Below are positions 60,909 to 64,000 of a DNA stretch of 64,000 nucleotides, piece after piece. The notes beneath the pieces were generated by a model that made no database searches, was not told the origin of the DNA, and was given only the letters and a program-made list of their open reading frames with translations. The position numbers and the translations under genes are program-made. Source of the stretch: Comamonas sp. (GTDB taxonomy: Bacteria; Pseudomonadota; Gammaproteobacteria; Burkholderiales; Burkholderiaceae_C); the NCBI GenBank assembly GCA_031277805.1, contig JAITLR010000009.1:744001-808000 (forward strand), read 5' to 3'. How positions within the stretch are numbered: the stretch's first letter is position 1; each line of letters starts with the position of its first letter.

Positions 60909-62690
60909 TCACTGCATCTGCTGCAGATTGCCGATGCGCACCAGCATCTCGGTGAACATCTGCATGTCCGTGCGCAGATCCGGCAGTTCCTGGTACTCCA
61001 GCGCATTGTGGGCCGTGTATTTCTTGCCGGGCATGGCCGGACCGAAGTTGATGGCGTTGGGCATGAGCTTGGCCGTGGTGCTGCCGGCAGTTGGAACGGG
61101 CTTTGCATCCAGCCCCGTGGTGTCGCCAAAGATATTGAGCAAAGTGCTCAGCCATGCGCCCTTGGGGTCACGGGCCATCCAGTTGCCCTGGGTGTATTGC
61201 ACCGTCATCGGGACCTTGGCCGCATCGCTCCAGCGGGCAATGCCCTGCTCCACCTCGGCGCGCAGCTGCTCCGGCGTCTTGCCCCGCGGCATGCGCGCAT
61301 TGGCCGTCACCTCGAGCTTGCCGTCCGCCGACTTGATGAGATTGGGCGACAGCGTGAGCGGCCCCATGAAATCATCGGCATAGGCAATACCCAGCTGCCG
61401 GCCCAGATAGTCCAGGCCAAACACGCCATTGATGTAGCGCACGGCCTGGCTGTACTGATTGGGCTGCACCATTGCTGCGCCCTGCTCCGGCATCAGGCTC
61501 TGCTGCAGGAACAGCGCCAGGCGCGGCACGGGATTCACCCCTTCCTCGGGGCGCGAGCCATGGGCCGATGCGCCGCTGACCTTGACCGTGACCTGGCCCT
61601 CGGCGCGCTGCACATCGATGGCGAACTTCCCCTGCGCCTCGTGCTGGCGGACAAAGTCGTCCTTTTCCTTGGACAGCCGCTGCGCAATCTGATCCAGCGC
61701 AGCCGCATCGGTGGCGGAGACGGTGGCCGAGGCCGTCTGCGCAATGGAGTTGGCCGAGGCGGCGCCGGTCATGGCGGTGATGGCGGGCTTGGCGGCATCC
61801 ACGGCGACATCCGCAAACAAGGCCTTGAGCGCGCCCGTGCCCTTTTCAGCGACCACGGCCGGGTACTTGCTGTCCAGCACGATGTTGTACTGCGGCAGCG
61901 AGGTCTTGCTCTGGTAGTACTTCATGGCATCGCCGCCGGTTTCCTCGGTGGTCTCTATCATCAGGCGAATGCTGCGCGACAGCGGCAGACCGCTGTCCTT
62001 GACCGCCTTCATCGCATACAGCACGGTGGCGATGGAGCCCTTGTCGTCAATCGTGCCGCGTCCATAAAGCTTATCGCCCACGCGGGTGACCTGGAACGGG
62101 TTGATCTGCTTGCCATCCAGCACCCACTCGGCTGCCACCACCGGCACCACATCGGCATGGGTCAGGATGCCGAACTCGGTCGCCTCGCTGGCACGGCTCA
62201 CCGCATTGGCAGGCAGCGTCACTTCAAAGATGCGGTTGTCCACATTGCGAAAGTGCAGCCCGAACTCGGCGGCCATGGATGCAACGAGCTTGCCGAAGTC
62301 CAGGATGGCCGGGCTCTCATGCGGGGGCACCTTGGGATCGCGCACCGTCGGCAGCGCCACCATGCGCTGCAGGCTTTCCAGCACCGCCGTCTCCTGCGTC
62401 AGACGGTTGTACACGCCCAGCAACCGGGCGATATCCGCGAGTTCGCCGTCCGACAGCGTCTGGCCTCGCGTATAGCGCTGCACGGCTGCCGCCACGCCAG
62501 GCTCGGCCCTGGCAGCCCGCTGCGCAAAGGCCTTGAAGGATTCGGGCGGAGTCGCAGCAGACGATGCGATCAGGGCGTCCAGCGCGGGTTTTTTCAGGGT
62601 CTGCGCCTGGATGGGCAGACTGGCGCCTGCCAGACCCAGAATCAGGCCGGCTGCGATGAGGGACAAAGAGGGCTTGCAGGATGGCTTCAT
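60909..62690 (-). CDS. Exported M20-family metallopeptidase (PepV-like dipeptidase)
   Basis: A 593-residue protein with a signal peptide ending near GASLPIQAQ. The core has GILTHADVVPV (metal His/Asp), GRGTIDDKGSIATVLYAMKA, IRLMIETTEETGGDAM (catalytic Glu pair) and VSGASAHGSRPEEGVN. The large lid insertion and these motifs resemble PepV/CNDP-type dipeptidases, but here exported. Long N-terminal helices (residues 30-110) are an added feature. Peptide use in the periplasm is inferred. Confidence 0.88.
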   Translation of the reverse strand: MKPSCKPSLSLIAAGLILGLAGASLPIQAQTLKKPALDALIASSAATPPESFKAFAQRAARAEPGVAAAVQRYTRGQTLSDGELADIARLLGVYNRLTQETAVLESLQRMVALPTVRDPKVPPHESPAILDFGKLVASMAAEFGLHFRNVDNRIFEVTLPANAVSRASEATEFGILTHADVVPVVAAEWVLDGKQINPFQVTRVGDKLYGRGTIDDKGSIATVLYAMKAVKDSGLPLSRSIRLMIETTEETGGDAMKYYQSKTSLPQYNIVLDSKYPAVVAEKGTGALKALFADVAVDAAKPAITAMTGAASANSIAQTASATVSATDAAALDQIAQRLSKEKDDFVRQHEAQGKFAIDVQRAEGQVTVKVSGASAHGSRPEEGVNPVPRLALFLQQSLMPEQGAAMVQPNQYSQAVRYINGVFGLDYLGRQLGIAYADDFMGPLTLSPNLIKSADGKLEVTANARMPRGKTPEQLRAEVEQGIARWSDAAKVPMTVQYTQGNWMARDPKGAWLSTLLNIFGDTTGLDAKPVPTAGSTTAKLMPNAINFGPAMPGKKYTAHNALEYQELPDLRTDMQMFTEMLVRIGNLQQMQ

Positions 62691-62744
62691 GGACAGCTCT
62701 TGTTGAAATCGTGGTGATGGACGGGGTCGCAAGACCGGTCTTGC

Positions 62745-63191
62745 CTAGGCCTGCGGCTCCATGCGCATGGGAATGGTGACGGGCCCGTCATTGACCAGAT
62801 GCACCTGCATGTCGGCGGCAAACTCGCCGGTCTGCACCTCAGAGTGGGCAAGCCTGGCCTGGTCCACAAAATAGTCATAGAGGCGCCGGCCTTCGTCGGG
62901 CGCGGCGGCAGCGGTAAAGCTGGGGCGGTTGCCTCCCCTGGTATCGGCCGCCAGCGTGAACTGGCTGACCACCAGCAGCCCCCCCCCGACGTCCTGCAGG
63001 CTTTTGTTCATCTTGCCGGCCTCGTCGCTGAAGATACGCAGCTTGAGCATCTTGGCCAGCAGCTTGTCGGCCTCGGCCTCGGTATCGCCGCGCTCGGCAC
63101 AGACCAGCGCCAGCAGACCCTGGCCGATCTGACCGGTAATGCGGCCGTCGACCTCCACGCGCGCCTGCTTGACGCGCTGAATCACACTCAT
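62745..63191 (-). CDS. dtd: D-aminoacyl-tRNA deacylase
   Basis: A 148-residue cytosolic proofreading enzyme that removes D-amino acids and Gly mischarged on tRNA. It has the signatures [17 protein letters not shown] and NDGPVTIP, with the cross-subunit Gly-cis-Pro in the second. Its ATG overlaps the stop codon of the transporter gene upstream (ATGA), so translation is coupled. Two ATGs stand in tandem; the second gives the family start MSVIQRV. Confidence 0.95.
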   Translation of the reverse strand: MSVIQRVKQARVEVDGRITGQIGQGLLALVCAERGDTEAEADKLLAKMLKLRIFSDEAGKMNKSLQDVGGGLLVVSQFTLAADTRGGNRPSFTAAAAPDEGRRLYDYFVDQARLAHSEVQTGEFAADMQVHLVNDGPVTIPMRMEPQA

Positions 63192-64000
63192 CATGTACTG
63201 AAACCTTCCTTGGCCGCGCCCTGTGCTTCGCCGCCCTGCTCCCCATCGGCCACTTCACTGGCCGTGTTCATGCCCATGGGCAGCAGCTCGATGCGAGCAT
63301 AGAGGCCTGGAATGGCCTGCAGCAGCGCGGCTTCAATCTCGGAGCGCAATTGTGCCGCCCGCTGCACGCTCCACTGGCCTGGAACATGCATGTGAAAGTC
63401 CACAAAGCTGCGCTCCCCCGCCTGGCGGCTGGAGATATTGTCAAAGCTCACGCCTTCGCTGCGCTTGGCATAGCCGTCCAGCAAAGTGTCGATCCTGAGA
63501 CGCTGCGGCGCATCCAGCGCCTGATCCATCAGGCCTTGCGAGGACTGCCAGACCAGTTGCACACCCTGCACGCAGATATGCACGGCCACGGCCAGAGCCA
63601 CCACCGCATCCACCCACAACCAGCCCGTCAGGGCCACAGCCAGCAGGCCGACCACCACGCCCACCGAAGTCCAGACATCGGTGAGCAGATGCCGTGCATC
63701 GCCCTCCAGCGCCATCGAGCGGTATTTGCGCGAGGAGCGCAGCATGACCCATGCCAGCAGCCCGTTGAAGACCGTGCTGAGCAGCGACAGCATCAGGCCC
63801 CAGCTCAGCTGCTCCAGGGGCTGCGGGTTCCACAGCCGCGACAGCGCTGCCCAGGCAATCGCCAGACTGGCGCCTATGACCAGCACGCCTTCGAAACCGG
63901 CCGAGAAGTACTCCGCCTTGTAATGTCCATAGGGGTGTTCGGTGTCCGCCGGTCGCTTGGCCACGGTCACCATGGTCAGTGCAAACATGGCACCGGCCAG
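63191..64000 (-). CDS. Cation diffusion facilitator family transporter, N-terminus outside the window
   Basis: The gene runs off the right edge; about 270 residues are present. It has [17 protein letters not shown] (between helices 2 and 3), the helix-5 metal motif [14 protein letters not shown] with His and Asp, and a C-terminal cytosolic domain of the ferredoxin-like CDF type ([19 protein letters not shown]). CDF proteins export Zn2+, Fe2+, Mn2+ or Co2+ in exchange for protons. Metal choice cannot be read. The tail after residue 250 is Gly/Glu-rich. Coupled to dtd. Confidence 0.9.
   Translation of the reverse strand: MAGAMFALTMVTVAKRPADTEHPYGHYKAEYFSAGFEGVLVIGASLAIAWAALSRLWNPQPLEQLSWGLMLSLLSTVFNGLLAWVMLRSSRKYRSMALEGDARHLLTDVWTSVGVVVGLLAVALTGWLWVDAVVALAVAVHICVQGVQLVWQSSQGLMDQALDAPQRLRIDTLLDGYAKRSEGVSFDNISSRQAGERSFVDFHMHVPGQWSVQRAAQLRSEIEAALLQAIPGLYARIELLPMGMNTASEVADGEQGGEAQGAAKEGFST

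Noticed and set aside
61008..62717. A 569-residue open frame opposite the exported M20 peptidase gene
   Set aside because: It is antisense to a gene with clear catalytic motifs. The product is His/Arg/Gly-rich and resembles nothing.

Overview
The window is GC-rich, densely packed chromosomal DNA from a betaproteobacterium, most likely a Comamonas-like member of the Comamonadaceae. This is inferred from gene content: five Bug-family (TctC-type) solute receptors, a phenylalanine hydroxylase, the order MidA / FolM-like reductase / folB / ttcA, and two families of dispersed palindromic repeats. No prophage, insertion sequence, rRNA operon or CRISPR array was seen. Sixty-plus genes fill almost all of the 64 kb.

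Layout. 1-8.5 kb: end of a Bug receptor, phhA, a large MscS-family channel, a lipase-like hydrolase, fadD, a tRNA-Val(CAC), a hemerythrin broken by two compensating frameshifts, and a metallo-beta-lactamase-fold hydrolase. 8.5-16.3 kb: iron uptake (siderophore-interacting reductase with a divergent MarR regulator, a siderophore receptor behind a Fur-box-like site, a PiuC-type hydroxylase, a second TonB receptor). 16.6-21.8 kb: a LuxR-type regulator divergent from a probable aromatic-degradation operon (FAD monooxygenase, DUF2783, Bug receptor, VOC protein, FAH-family hydrolase). 21.9-40.7 kb: mostly housekeeping (lytic transglycosylase, 5-formyl-THF cyclo-ligase, queC, cca, trxC, midA, a FolM-like reductase, folB, ttcA) plus a D-amino-acid PLP enzyme and a Bug/M20/phosphoribosyltransferase operon.

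40.9-44.8 kb is the most unusual part. One 608-residue membrane protein joins an alkylglycerol-monooxygenase-like domain to a YhhN/TMEM86 lysoplasmalogenase-like domain, which suggests ether-lipid breakdown. It is followed by a promoter and a leader of about 1.3 kb holding four small ORFs with good ribosome sites, an intrinsic terminator and several hairpins ahead of an mgtC-type gene. The third small ORF begins Met-Asp-Pro-Asp-Pro, like the MgtL leader peptides of enterobacterial mgtA, so the region looks like a translation-coupled Mg2+ sensor.

44.9-64 kb: ruvB and ruvA separated by exported proteins (a ParB-like nuclease lipoprotein, a peroxiredoxin, a trypsin-like protease), phoH-ybeY, a histidine kinase / FixJ-type regulator pair next to an outer-membrane beta-barrel gene, another Bug receptor, a TauE/SafE permease, dbpA, two exported M20 peptidases, dtd and the end of a cation-diffusion-facilitator gene.

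All functions are read from sequence motifs and remembered family features. No database search was run.
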